This document shows, piece by piece, positions 11,338 to 22,018 of a DNA stretch of 64,000 nucleotides (positions are counted from its first letter, which is position 1; each line of letters starts with the position of its first letter). Origin of the DNA: Obelidium mucronatum (taxonomy: Eukaryota > Chytridiomycota > Chytridiomycetes > Chytridiales > Chytriomycetaceae); NCBI GenBank assembly GCA_025765595.1, contig JAIVFH010000002.1:744001-808000 (forward strand), given 5' to 3'. A program made the translations under genes and the position numbers. The notes below the pieces were generated by a model. It was not told the DNA's origin. It did no database searches and saw nothing but the letters and a program-made list of their open reading frames with translations.

Positions 11338-14300
11338 ATGATAACAACGAGCAAAATGATTGGAAACGAGCAACAAGAAATGCACAAAGCAATTGTGGCA
11401 ATCGACTTTGGGACTTCGGGAACGGGGTTTGTCGACTGGCGCTTCGTATTCTGTTTGGTGTTGACTTGATTCTATCAATATTACATCGCAGAAATCTACC
11501 CAGCAATTCCAGTGCCCAACTAATGCCTTTTCATTGCCTAACCTATATGTTATGCTTGAGCTGTATTCTTCGTAAATTTTTTACTTGTGTGGGTGCAGTC
11601 TTTTGCCTGTGTATTGGGCATAGATTTTTACCCAATGTCGGATCGGTGTTGGATTGAGTGAATCGATCCAATACCGATTAACCTTATTCTTTGAGAAGGG
11701 AAGAAACAATATAGTCCCCACATTCCCTTTTTCCATTTATTCTGTAGTTGATGTGGGTATCTTTCTTATCCAAAACATTGAAGTATTCATCAAATGCATC
11801 ATCCGGGTGTTTTTATTTGATCATCGCAGATCTGGTTGAAAATAGTATATATCGTCCATCAAACCTGTCTTTTTGCAGTCATCAATTCGATGAAAATCTG
11901 GAATCATCATAACTTCTTCTTCTATTTCATCCAAACTGATTAAAGCTTGCGATTCACCCAGCTTCAAATAAGGTCTTCCGTAACGTGTCTTTCTTGCATT
12001 ATCGGCAAACTTGTAATACTGGACAAATGCCGAGCCACCACAAATAGCCCCACGACACTTCTTGATTGTTGAAGCTGACACTAGAGCAATAATTTTTGCA
12101 AACACTTCATCAGATCCATTCAAGTTATTCACAACTTTGATATTGGCAAAGCGAGATTCGTTCTTAAACCATGGGTTGGCAAGGAATCGATGAGTTGAGC
12201 CTGAGGGAATGACAGAGCTATGAAATTTGATCCACCTCAAAGGCTTTCGTTTATCCAAAGCAGAGTTTTCGGTAGATTCAGAGTCTGAGTCACTGTCTGT
12301 TACATCTGAGTCCTCTAAATCGCCTGCTTCATTCAAACGCACTACCAAGCGATCCAATATAGCATCCATATTGCCAAGAGACTTGCAAAGAGTCTCAAGA
12401 TCCAAATTCACCTTTTCCTTTTGTAAATCAAGGTATGCTGTAGATTCCAAAGTCCCAGCTGCTGTTAGTTTCAACGACTGGATAGTTCCAGTTGCATTGT
12501 TTGATTGAGAGATTGGTAGGACAAGCCACGGTTGAATGAAACGATGCCAAGTAGTGTGTTCTTTAACTTCATCTGACTCTTCTGACTCGGAGCCATCCAC
12601 AGCAGAATCCAAACGCGCCAAAATGGATCTCCTTGTTGTCTGATCAGATAGTACAGAAGTGTTATGTTATTAATCAGAGGAACACATAATGCACAACGTA
12701 CAGTGGTGACTAGGCTCTTGATGATATTTTTTTTGTTTGAGTGTCCCCGATAGTCCTGCTTTGGCTCCACATGGCGATTCTCCCACCGGTCCAGAGCCCA
12801 ATTCTTAGGGTTACCAAACAGATAAATGTTATCCACCAAGTGATGCACTGTGTTGTGAAGCTTTGGACTTTGATGGTTGCCCAAGTCATCAAATAATGCA
12901 ATAAATGCATTGCAAAAGGCAACTGTTGATTTGCCCACCAGAAGTCATCAAATAATGCAATAAATGCATTGCAAAAGGCAACTGTTGATTTGCCCACCAG
13001 TTTGACATCGCTCTCAGTCAGCTCTCGCTGACGGCAGATTCTTTGCCACTGCAAATGCGGGAGCATCATTTCTGTAAAAAGCTTGGAGTGCTCATCTAAC
13101 TCCACATGCCGTGTTGTGCAATTAACAACACAATTACAAGAAAACAGCGGGGCAATATATACCTGCAAGTATTCCATGAATCACAAAAACCAAAATAATT
13201 GAAATATTTGCTCGTTCCTTGGATGTCAACAGAGTAGAATCAACAACATTGTTTGACGGCAATCGGAACTTTGGCATGGTTGGTAAACTACGAAATCGCT
13301 TGGAAATGGCAGTTTTCATGGCCATAGCTTTTCGAGAGTACAAACGAGACTTGTCAATGAGCAGCATTGTGTTGTCAAAAATTTGAGCGTTGATTCCTGC
13401 TAAGTCATGCATCATGTGATCTGACACCATACTTTGATATAGTGGAGAAAGTCTGCAAAATTAATTAAGGGGTGATAGGAGAAAAATACATGCAAGTTCA
13501 CACACATAAATCCAGCAAACGCGTTTTCTGTTCCAGTGTTCAAGGAATGTGCACGAATTTTTTTGCTGTCACCACTAATAGCAATTCTATTCATTGCGGC
13601 TTCCGTTCTTGGTCTTAACATGTAGTCATGATCCAACATGTGGTTGTAATCATCCTCCCGGCTGTCAGAATCCATGGCGTCAAGTTCTGGAAATTCTGTC
13701 CAGTGGAAGTACCCTTGGCGAACCATACAATGAATGCATGGAGACGCACCAGTATGACCATTTAACAGGGACATCATATAATGCTCAGGCATGTCCGCAG
13801 GAAAGCATGAGATCCTCGGAACAAAATGTACCAACTCCATTCCCAACCAAATTTTGAATCCATTCAGCTGGTATCGCTTGATTGGTTCCAATAGAATCGT
13901 GAAAGCGGCATGATAGAAATCACGTTTGGTTTTCTTTGATTTTTCAGTCCCAGTTTCAGCTTTACACCACTTGACAAAGGCTTTTGGAACAAATCCAACA
14001 AGAACTTTTGTTTTCCGATTGTGTTTTATAGCTAACGGAAGATTTGATGAAGTCAAATAAATCGGATGTGCACTAGCCTTGTCATTTAGTTGAGTCGCAT
14101 CAGCGTATACTTCAATGGCACTCAATAGTGCATTTGTTGGTAGGCTTTCAACTTGTCGTTTCCACCAGTCGCCAGTATTCATTTCCCCAAAAATACGTTC
14201 CCCCATATTGTCAGTCTTTTGTTCAAATTGAAAGAACATTTCCTTTCCAAATTCATGAATCAGCTCAATTGCAGCATCAACGGTGTTGCGGCATTCAAAT

Positions 14301-17300
14301 GTGACTTTAGTCCCATCGTCTAGAGTCCCAAGCTCATACGTACTAAACTGCCCCACCCCATGAAATTTTTCATGTGAATCAAGTAGTTTCAATCCAGCCT
14401 GAACTGTCTTTGGCAGATCAGAGGGCTTGAAATCAGCAGGCCGTGTATGGAGAAACCTCAGGACATCATTCATTAATCTGTCAGATGCGGATGGATGTTG
14501 TTGAATAAGTTGCATGAAGTCATAGTATGAAATGTTGGGACATGGGTGAAAAGTGGGAACGGAATCTAAAGAGTCAAGGGACTGTAGCATCAGCGGGCTG
14601 AAATTAATAGCACTCATAGTGCTGTGTTGAATAATTGGAACTGTTTTTGTTGAAGAGTTTGAGGCTGTTTCTGAAACTGGAGGGCCTGGGTCTTCGGGAG
14701 CTATGTGCAAAGGATCGGATTGGGGACAGTAAGTTCCTGAGGTGGCCTGGTTGATTGTTGGACAAGATGTATCAATGCTGGTTGCACCAACGTCAAAGTC
14801 AGCATCATCTTGAGTGTTAGGCATCACAGTGCTTGAAACAATAGCTGAGCTTGATGATTGTGTGACAGTTGCTGCCGGCGCTGGACCTGGGGGTGAAGTA
14901 GTCCTTTTCCGTTTCAAGAGCTGGCCAGTTGCAGTCAATGCAACTGCAGCTGCAGCAGTTGCTTTCTTTTTATGAGATGCGCTCTTCTTGTGGAACATAA
15001 AGGCACTGTTTGTAGCAAAAACAAAGCCTGGGCGACATAGACGACATTCGTTTGTTGATTCCATGTTTGTTTCAAAGATAAAAAATGTCGCAAATTGAAG
15101 AAGTCGACCACATACTCAACGATTTCCAGGGCTTTGTTGATGGTAGCTATGCCTGACATCCCCGTTCTGATCCTAAATCAAAAATTACAGCATCTGATAC
15201 CCAAAGTCAAACTCTCATGGATTCAAGTGATCCAGTAGCCCATTTAATTCAAATTGAAGACCAAAACAGCTTGACACATTCTCTCTTGCTCCAGCAATTA
15301 CAGTTTGCAAATTCGCTCAGGCAACAAAATAGAGAAATCTTGGAGCTGCTTAGAGAAGCTGCGATGCAAGCCCCCATTGTGCACCCCCTTAGTTGGACAT
15401 CGTTGGGTGTAATACATGATGATCATTTGACATTCTTGAATATTAAATATGAGCTTTATAGACTTCGATCAAGCCAACCATTCTCAATGAAGCCCATGCC
15501 AGAGTTTATATGGACTGTTCGGAAATTGACACATGCTTAACCAACTGGATGAATAACCAAACGCCCTCATTTAAAGAATCAGTGGGTATTGCAGCTTTGG
15601 GTGCAATGGAGTTATTCATCACCAAATGTAATTCGGAGGTATGCTTATATCATTTCGCTTCGTCACTCACCAAAAAACACATCAAAAAGGCCCTCGAGAT
15701 TGTTCGAACCAACCGTGAAAATATAATGAGCAAAATTAAGACCATTGTCAGATCAAACAAAGCCGGTGGATATAGTATTGCAATCAAATACAATCTAACA
15801 AAGGCAGAAACTTCTGAGCTGTTGGCTTGGAAGAATGACCCTTGTGTGATGCGGGCCTTGAAGGAGCTTGTTACCGAACGGGACACCAACCCGGCACCCA
15901 TGGCTACTTTCTTAACTGCTTGCCACCATGGGCCAACGTCATCAAGGAAGGAGTATTCCCCAAAAGAGCGCGCGTTCTTGTTTGCTGGACTTTCTCAATA
16001 TCTGTCTGGCCTTGACATGCAAAATGAGTCAGAGGTCAAAAGATTGATGAGGGTTTTTGAAGAAAACCCAACTGAGCCTGCAGCAACTGCTGCAGCAACG
16101 CCCAATCGAAACCGTGGCATTAGTAGCGAAACTCGTACTAGAGCGACTGGAGCAGTTGTGCGCGTTCCGTATGTCCGTGGTGGGTTTCGAGGACGTCTTG
16201 GTGCAACAAGTGGAAGTGGTGGAAGTGGTGGAAGTAGTGGAAGTAGAGGCGCCGCTGCAAGTGGAAGTGGCTGATGAAAACAGATCCATTATGCCCTTAT
16301 GATATCCTTTGTATTGAAAAATAAAAATATTCCAAAACCCAAAAAATAAACCCATTGAACCATCCAAAACGGACAGGTATGTTGAATCCATCCAATACGG
16401 ACAAGAATCGCGCAGTCAAAACCCATCGAACCATCCAAAACGGACAGGTATGTTGAATCCATCCAATACGGACAAGAATCGCGCAGTCAAAACCCATCGA
16501 ACCATCCAAAACGGACAGGTATGTTGAATCCATCCAATACGGACAAGAATCGCGCAGTCAAAACCCATGGATAACCATGGGAATGGAATGTAGGTGCTGA
16601 CTGAGGTTTATTTTTTCATATGTAATAATGCTTATTAATAAAATGATGGTTGCATAACTCACATTCCACTGCATTACAATTCCGGAATATGCAATCATCA
16701 GTAGAATGTCCTGGAATGCAACAGTGCGTGCAAGATCGTTCCTTTAATACCTTAGAGTTCTCCCGGTCTTGACACTGGTCCTTTTCACATCCAGAATATC
16801 GGCACACAACTCGACAAGTCTCACGTTGGTGGTGAAGATAAATATCCAATCTTGTGTCACAGTGCTGGCACTTGAGGTTTTTGCCGTTTGAGCGAGCTTC
16901 TTTTTGACGTGCCAAATACACGTGCCAAGTATTCAGTACTCTTGCAACAGACACATTGGATTCAGGCACAGGTGGCGGTGAAACAGGCAGACCTGAGTCG
17001 GCATTGTTGTCGAGCACTATTATTTTGTTAAATATAACATGTCAAAAGAAAGGAAACACCGCCATAGGCTGTTCGATGACTTGATGAAAGAAAATAGCCG
17101 TCTTCCCAATAACACACTGCCTTTGGCAGTAAGACATTGCCTTCGACAAGAGATGAGAGTTTAGGACTAAAAGAACACACCTGGAGCACTCCAAAACTCT
17201 TTACGCAGGCAGTCTGCATTGAAAGGGACATCTTCCTCGTCGTCGAAGCCTTCCTCTGGATGCAAGACCTCGTCTTCGCTTTCGTATTCATCGTATTCAT

Positions 17301-20300
17301 CTGCGGTGTTCTATTTAAATTGCCATCGTGTTAGATTGTTGGTTCAAAATATCACTGTTCTACCTCGGACACAGCTCCAAGCTGGTTTAATGGGATCCCT
17401 GCATCCAAGTCCTCTTTGTCAAGAGTTTCTTCAAGCGGCTTTTCGTATTTGACAATGACCGCTGCGAGACGGAACTGAAAATTACTCATTTTATCTTGTT
17501 TTTTTCTTGTTTTTTATTTCCCGCCTTTTTAAGAAACAACACTTTGCTTGGTTTTTATATAATATTCACTAAGCTCTCAAAATAGCAATGCCCAGAAAGC
17601 GCCACACGCCCAAGAAACTGACTGCTGCCGCTCAAGCTAATCAATCGCACACCTCGGTCAAATCCCGCAACGGTCGAAGTTCTAAACCAGACGCCAAAAA
17701 GTTGGCTTTAGTTGGCAAGCAAGGACCATTTCGTGCTCTTCGCGAAATTCAGAAATACCAGAAAATGGATGGCCGGCTGATTTTAAAAGCGCCATTTGAG
17801 CGTCTGGCAAGTTCCGCGGGTTTTTTATTGTTACTGCGAACCATTCCTGGTCTAACAATGCTTCATTAGATTCGTCAGATTACTTTCGAGCAGTTTGGCA
17901 ACGACTGCGGCCTTCGATTTGCAGCGAACGCGCTTCTCTGCATTCAAGATGCGTCGGAAGCATACCTTGTCACACTAATGGAAGATGCATATCGCCTTGC
18001 CATTCATGCAAGACGCGTAACTCTTTTTAAGGAGGATATTCAGCTTGTGATTTCTCTGCGGCGCCACTATATGCCTTCAAATCACTCTGGCTTGCAACCT
18101 GTGTGTCCCTCGCATGACAATCTGAATGTTTCCAGCTTGACGGACAAGTTTGTTCCTACCAATCCAAACAAACGCAAGCAACTGATTACAGCAGACGAAC
18201 GCGCCGAGGATGAGGACGATTTGGATCCTAACGATGGAGAGTTTATTCCGGGACAGAGACTGAAGCGTCGCTGTGTTGCCACTAAGAATCGCAAAGAAAA
18301 CCGGGGTCCAGCGTTGGCTGCATAATTTGCTCTGAATAAAAACATCTGATTTTATTATAAAAATTGGAAATATTTAAATCGACGTGGAAATTTGAAAACG
18401 TGGTTTTTTCTTTGTCAAAACTAACTACAACAAGCTTGCTATTTGAAACACAAGAGTGTCTCACAACAAGTAAGTGCTCTTTCAACTGACGCTGCTGCTC
18501 TATTTGACTATTTGATCATTGAAAGGATGCTATTAGTATTTCAACAATTTGCCGTTGCACTTTGATCTACGTAGTGCGGTATGTTCTCAAGACCATTTAC
18601 GACCAACACTTCAATTTTAACAATTCTGATCAATTGATACAGACAGCAATGTTGCAAGTGTGTGGATCTCTGTCTACCTGAGATTTCAAACGATGAGTTG
18701 ATTTTTCCTTCCCCAACAAACTATCCATCCACTATTGAACTGAATCCCTTCTGATTTTTTTTTGAGCAGTGCTCCGTCTGTGTCGGGTACTTTATTTCAA
18801 AGCTTTTACATGTTGGTCTCAATTGTGTCCTCTTGGTTGCTCCCTTGTTTTTTGTCGATGGCATCATCATAGTATTGATTTTTTGTCTATTTATCAGGTT
18901 GCTGATTTCCTTTCTTTGCCATTGTATCGACAAAATATCTGTATTATTCTGTAAGTGTTTCTGATTTGGCAGTGTCATATCTATTCCCTTGCTATGTGTG
19001 GACTCCGGCGTAGGGGGCACGGCGGCGACATTGGGCACGCCGCCGGCTTGGCAGGTCACGTTGGAGTCCTCTGGCAGTCATGTTTATTATAACTTTCTAA
19101 ATCTTCTCTATTGACGTCAGGTCCCTGTCATCCCGCTCCCGTGTCAAGCCCTCGCGTCGCCTCGCTACCCCACATGTCCAACCCTAAGAGTTACGACACT
19201 ATGCAATCATTTGGAAATAGATCTCTGAACAGCACCTTGTTTCTGCCGATTGTAAAATCCAGTATGGTACACTAACCTGCGTGCATCAGGCGTTGATTCC
19301 ATGGGTCTCAAGTGTATTGCTGGCCAGGCTGTGGTTTTTTTTTTGAATGATTTGTTGACAACAATAAAGGCTTATGCGCATCATTTTGAATTCCGAAACT
19401 ATCTGTTGACCTGCCGTTGGCTGTTGTTGGTTTTCTCCACCAAATTAACATTGTTTTATTGTGTCGGGATTTTGTTGTTCAGAGAGACTATTTCCGCATA
19501 TAAATGCTGTAACGGAACTTTGCAGTTTTGATCTGTTTGGCTTGGCACCGCTACTTGCTTCCTAACAGCATTGCATGGAAACCTTGAATGAGCGTTTGTG
19601 ATTGGTTCTGAGGACTCACTGTCTTAAAATACTTTTAACAAGTTTTATTTTGAAACAACATTTGTCTACTTTGCAAATGTTGATCCGGTATTGGATATCT
19701 TGCCAGAAAAAGCACCACCGAGCAATGCCCTCCAAAGATTGGTGATTCACGTCTGCAGTATTCTGGCACCTGAATCACCCAATGTGTTGCCTCTCTGTTT
19801 AACATCGGCATTGTTTCCAAACTCTCATCCAATGGCAGACACCTGACAACGTCATCGAACTTGCCCGATGGTCCGAGAGAACAAAATTAAACAGCACAGC
19901 ATTGGTTACAGGTTGACATTCTAAACCAGAATTCTGTCTCACATCCCTGCCTCAAACACCTAGCATGTTCAGACTGGACACTGACATTTGGTGCTGCACC
20001 CACATCCCTCCTGATTGGTCTTGGGTCCATGCTTGATCAGACATCGGTATTGCATCAACTATAAACTCAGTATTGCCACCAAGACGGCTGGGTAGATTTC
20101 TGCGATGTACCCTGCTGTAGCTACGCCTGCGCCTTCACAAACCCAAACCGCCAGCTACAACCCGCTACAGAAGTCTTTAAAAACAGGTGCTGAGTGGAAA
20201 ATGTGTCATTGCGGCAACTCTTTTGAGTAATCTTTCTCTGTCCTTTTCCGGGTTTTTCTTTTTTTTCAGACCATGGGCATACACAGACCAAGGAAAAACC

Positions 20301-22018
20301 GCGACCGCTGTCATTCTTCAAAAAACAGTAAAGAATGAGTATGTAGTTGTTGAGTTTGGAAAAGCTGCTGTTCGTCGCATTGGGTCTCTGTCTGGAACAA
20401 ACCGCCAACGATACATCTACTTGCACAATTTCAAGATGCAACTTTATGTAGCGAATGAGAACAAAACGATTGGACGCAAAACTGTTGTCAAAGATGAGGA
20501 AACTGGAGTCGAGGTTCCCGCCGTCGATGCCATTGCAGCTTGCCTGAAACATGTCAAAAACGGTTTGAATATTACAAGCAATAGCTCTTATTATTATTAA
20601 ATCAAACCATTTAGAAGCGCTGAAACAGCTGAAACAAGCACAAACCGTTGTTTGTGGTGACATCTTGTGGGTTGTCACAATTCCAGCGATTTGGACAATC
20701 GATGCCAAACAGCTCATGAAAAACGCTGCCATTAAAGCCGGGCTTACAACTACTGATCGATTGGATAGACTTCACCTTGCTTTGGAACCAGAAGCAGCCT
20801 CGATGTGGTGTCTTTCAGATTCCAAATACGGGTTAAGAACCGGGACTGTATACATTGTTGCTGATTGTGGTGGTGGTACAGTTGATGTGACTGTTCACAA
20901 AGTTACTGGATCTGTGACTTCGTCTGTCAAGGAAGTGAAGGCTTGTTCAGGCGGAAATTGGGGGTCGACTGCCATTGACAGAAAGTTCTACGCCACTTTT
21001 GAAGAGATTATTGGTACAGAGGCATTGAATGACTTGAAGCTAGATGATGCCGATGAGTGGCGTGATGTTCAACATCGGTGGGAGGAAAGCAAGTGTGCCT
21101 TTGATGGAGTGACTGATGTCTCCATCAAAGTTCCATCATCTGTTCGCCGAGTTCTTGGTAAAGATACATTATTTTTTGAAATTTGTTTCTTTAACGCTTC
21201 TTCTTTATAGCATCTGGTTGCAAGGTGTTCAACGACAAGCACAAGACTGGGTTCGAGAAGGCAGGAAACTGCTTGAATATTCCGGCTGCAGACGTTCTCA
21301 AGATATTTGAACCATCTGTCGAGAAAACCGTGGAGCACCTTCAAAGCATTGTTTGGGCCACCCCTGAGGCGACCAAGATCATCCTTGTCGGCAACTTCTC
21401 CAACAGTATTGTTTTAAGAGATGCTTTTGAAAAAGCATTCTCGTCATCTCAATTTTCTGTTATTGTTCCAAATCTGGCCGGAGAATGCGTGATGCTTGGC
21501 GCAGTTTTGATTGGGAATAATCCCTTGCAGGTAGCAGAGCGCATATCGAATTACTCGTACGGTATCTCCGTATGCAGGTGCTTCGATGCTGACATACACT
21601 TGCCTATCAGCAAAAAGCTCATTGATGGGATCGAGTACGCCATGAATGTTGCTGATTGGTTTGTGCAATACGGGGAAGTAGTGAAATCAGGAAGAGTTGT
21701 CAAAAAGGGTGGTTACGGGTCGATCAAAGAAGGCCAACAGCGGCTTAATTTCACTGTATACGAGGGCCGCGTTCCTGGAATAGAATACATAGAATCCACC
21801 AATCCCAATGTGCGTGAGCTTGGCAATATTGTCAGCGAAGACATGGATCCCGAGATTCTAAAAGCTCAAAGGTACTACATATTAAGCCAAGGAATTGTTC
21901 TAAATACTTTCAAAACTATAGCATGGCTTTTGAGCTCAAATTTGAAGTTGGCGGTTTCTTAACAGCAACAACGACTGATCTTCTTGGGAGAAAGAAATCT
22001 GCTCGCGTTGAGATGTAA
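11338..22018 (+). CDS. HSPA12-type Hsp70-like ATPase whose intron 1 holds an 8.6-kb transposon
   Basis: Distant Hsp70 with an actin-like ATPase core, of the type expanded in many fungi. Exon 1 (11338-11426) encodes VAIDFGTSGTG, the phosphate-1 motif. The next coding piece in the same protein begins at 20121. Joining 11426 to 20121 gives GTSGTGYACAFTNPNRQLQP, and the following exon starts RPWAYTDQGKTATAV, a natural HSPA12 order. Other proposed exons are 20121-20186, 20270-20562 and 20615 to about 21156, then a long exon and a last exon ending at 22018. Phosphate-2 motif VADCGGGTVD and adenosine motif ILVGNFSNS are visible. Without the element, intron 1 would be about 66 nt, like its neighbours. 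Whether transcripts still splice across is unknown. Confidence 0.82.
11482..11504 (+). repeat. Left terminal inverted repeat of the transposon
   Basis: 23 bp, exact reverse complement of 20087-20109. The 317 bp between this repeat and the end of the transposase gene hold no gene that I can support. Confidence 0.9.
11821..15064 (-). pseudogene. Plavaka/KDZ-like DDE transposase, frameshifted by a 59-bp tandem duplication
   Basis: The first 550 codons (15064-13412) begin with a C2H2-type finger (CRLCRPGF, then HKKSASH). They continue with a block I recognise from fungal Plavaka transposases: YADATQLNDKASAHPIYLT, VGFVPKAF, then FPADMPEHYMMSLLNG and a CIHC metal-binding pair. After an intron (acceptor near 13452) comes SDHMMHDLAGINAQIFDN, resembling the family's conserved MHxxD region. 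The last part (12621-11821) contains YGRPYLKLGESQALISLDEI, like the C terminus of these proteins. At about 12883-13000 a 59-bp segment is directly duplicated; 59 is not a multiple of three, so the two reading frames overlap and never join. The family assignment is by eye. Confidence 0.75.
12883..13000. repeat. 59-bp direct duplication inside the transposase
   Basis: Two adjacent copies starting AAGTCATCAAATAATGCAAT at 12883 and 12942, apparently identical. Both reading frames across the segment encode GKSTVAFCNAFIALFDD, then diverge, showing that the duplication causes the break. A copy without it would read FIALFDDLGNHQSPK onward. Confidence 0.9.
15217..16274 (+). CDS. Second transposon protein, unknown, Gly/Ser-rich C terminus
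   Basis: Starts 152 bp from the transposase ATG on the other strand. Reading changes frame near 15500. An intron with donor GTGTAA (about 15407) and acceptor CAATGAAG (about 15492) would join TSL to AHARVYMDCSEIDTC and give one open protein. The main part is helical (LTKKHIKKALEIVRTNRENI, LTKAETSELLAWKNDP) with no motif I know. The end is a low-complexity tail of GGSGGSSGS repeats followed by a stop. It may be an accessory factor of the element. No match to a named domain is claimed. Confidence 0.6.
16348..16568. repeat. 71-bp tandem repeat, about 3.1 copies, inside the transposon
   Basis: Copies start at about 16348, 16419 and 16490, with a fourth cut short. Each unit contains two spaced copies of a 16-mer, CCATCCAAWACGGACA. 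Its core ATCCAATACGG differs at one position from the subterminal 11-mer ATCCAATACCG at the two ends of the element, suggesting related protein-binding sites. Confidence 0.9.
16616..17489 (-). CDS. Acidic zinc-knuckle protein of the transposon
   Basis: Proposed exons on the minus strand are 17489-17364, 17310-17181 and about 17016-16616; phases fit (0, then 1 plus 2). The last intron would be about 164 nt, long for this window. The product is about 217 residues: a short N-terminal domain, a strongly acidic stretch (DEYDEYESEDEV, later EEGFDDEED), a proline-rich linker, then a Cys/His-rich C terminus with KCQHC, CRVVCRYSGC and a perfect CX2CX4HX4C zinc knuckle (CTHCCIPGHSTDDC). Its ATG is 98 bp from that of the histone-like gene on the other strand. 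An acidic tract next to a histone gene invites a chaperone idea, but nothing here proves it. Confidence 0.65.
17588..18325 (+). CDS. CENP-A-like (CenH3-type) histone H3 variant with C-terminal extension
   Basis: Exon 1 is 17588-17806 and exon 2 is 17870-18325, joined in phase 0 across a GC-AG intron (CTG|GCAAGT, ending CATTAG). Product about 224 residues. The tail (MPRKRHTPKK) lacks the [10 protein letters not shown] sequence of canonical H3. The fold is intact: ALREIQKYQK (alpha N), APFERLIRQI, then loop 1 about three residues longer than in H3, then DASEAYLVTLMEDAYRL and RRVTLFKEDIQL. The longer loop 1, DAY in place of DTN, and RVTLF in place of RVTIQ are CENP-A hallmarks. After alpha 3 comes an extra tail of about 80 residues, part acidic (AEDEDDLDPNDGEF) and part basic. 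Centromeric function is inferred, not shown. Confidence 0.88.
18326..20086. other. Right part of the transposon without a supported gene
   Basis: No open frame here has a family pattern or good exon structure. The stretch contains a GC-rich hairpin (19021-19046; stem CGGCGGCG with CGCCGCCG, 10-nt loop), the inverted subterminal 11-mer at 19687-19697, and several GGTATTG or CAATACC-like words towards the right end. Confidence 0.6.
20087..20109 (-). repeat. Right terminal inverted repeat of the transposon
   Basis: Exact reverse complement of 11482-11504. It ends 11 nt before the Hsp70-like exon 2 acceptor (CTGCTGTAG, ending at 20120). Confidence 0.9.

Larger units (their letters stand above)
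11482..20109. mobile_element. 8.6-kb Plavaka/KDZ-like DNA transposon with a CENP-A-like histone gene
   Basis: Bounded by perfect 23-bp terminal inverted repeats: 11482-11504 starts tacatcgcagaaatctaccc, and 20087-20109 is its exact reverse complement. The element sits inside intron 1 of the Hsp70-like gene, 11 nt before its acceptor. If the outer TA of each repeat is a target duplication, the inverted repeat proper is 21 bp starting CATCGCAG. No longer target duplication is visible (left flank ctatcaatat, right flank ccctgctgta). Contents in order: broken transposase (minus), a second protein (plus), 71-bp tandem repeat, acidic zinc-knuckle protein (minus), CENP-A-like histone (plus), then 1.8 kb without a convincing gene. 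A subterminal 11-mer, ATCCAATACCG, at 11666-11676 recurs inverted at 19687-19697. Confidence 0.85.

Noticed and set aside
11428..11660. Exon 2 of the Hsp70-like gene directly after the first acceptor-like TTACATCGCAG
   Set aside because: That acceptor lies in the transposon's inverted repeat, and the following frame has no Hsp70 sequence.
12883..13000. Idea that the 59-bp duplication is spliced out as an intron
   Set aside because: A GT to AG removal exists (about 75 nt) but leaves the wrong frame compared with a copy without the duplication.
16348..16568. CRISPR-like array
   Set aside because: The units are head-to-tail 71-bp repeats without variable spacers, in a eukaryotic transposon.
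17588..18325. Reading the histone variant as a pseudogene copy of canonical H3
   Set aside because: It keeps a full open frame, an intron the canonical gene lacks, and CENP-A-specific residues rather than random changes.
18721..19059. Minus-strand frame in the right part of the element
   Set aside because: Poor, repeat-like composition with no motif or splice partners.
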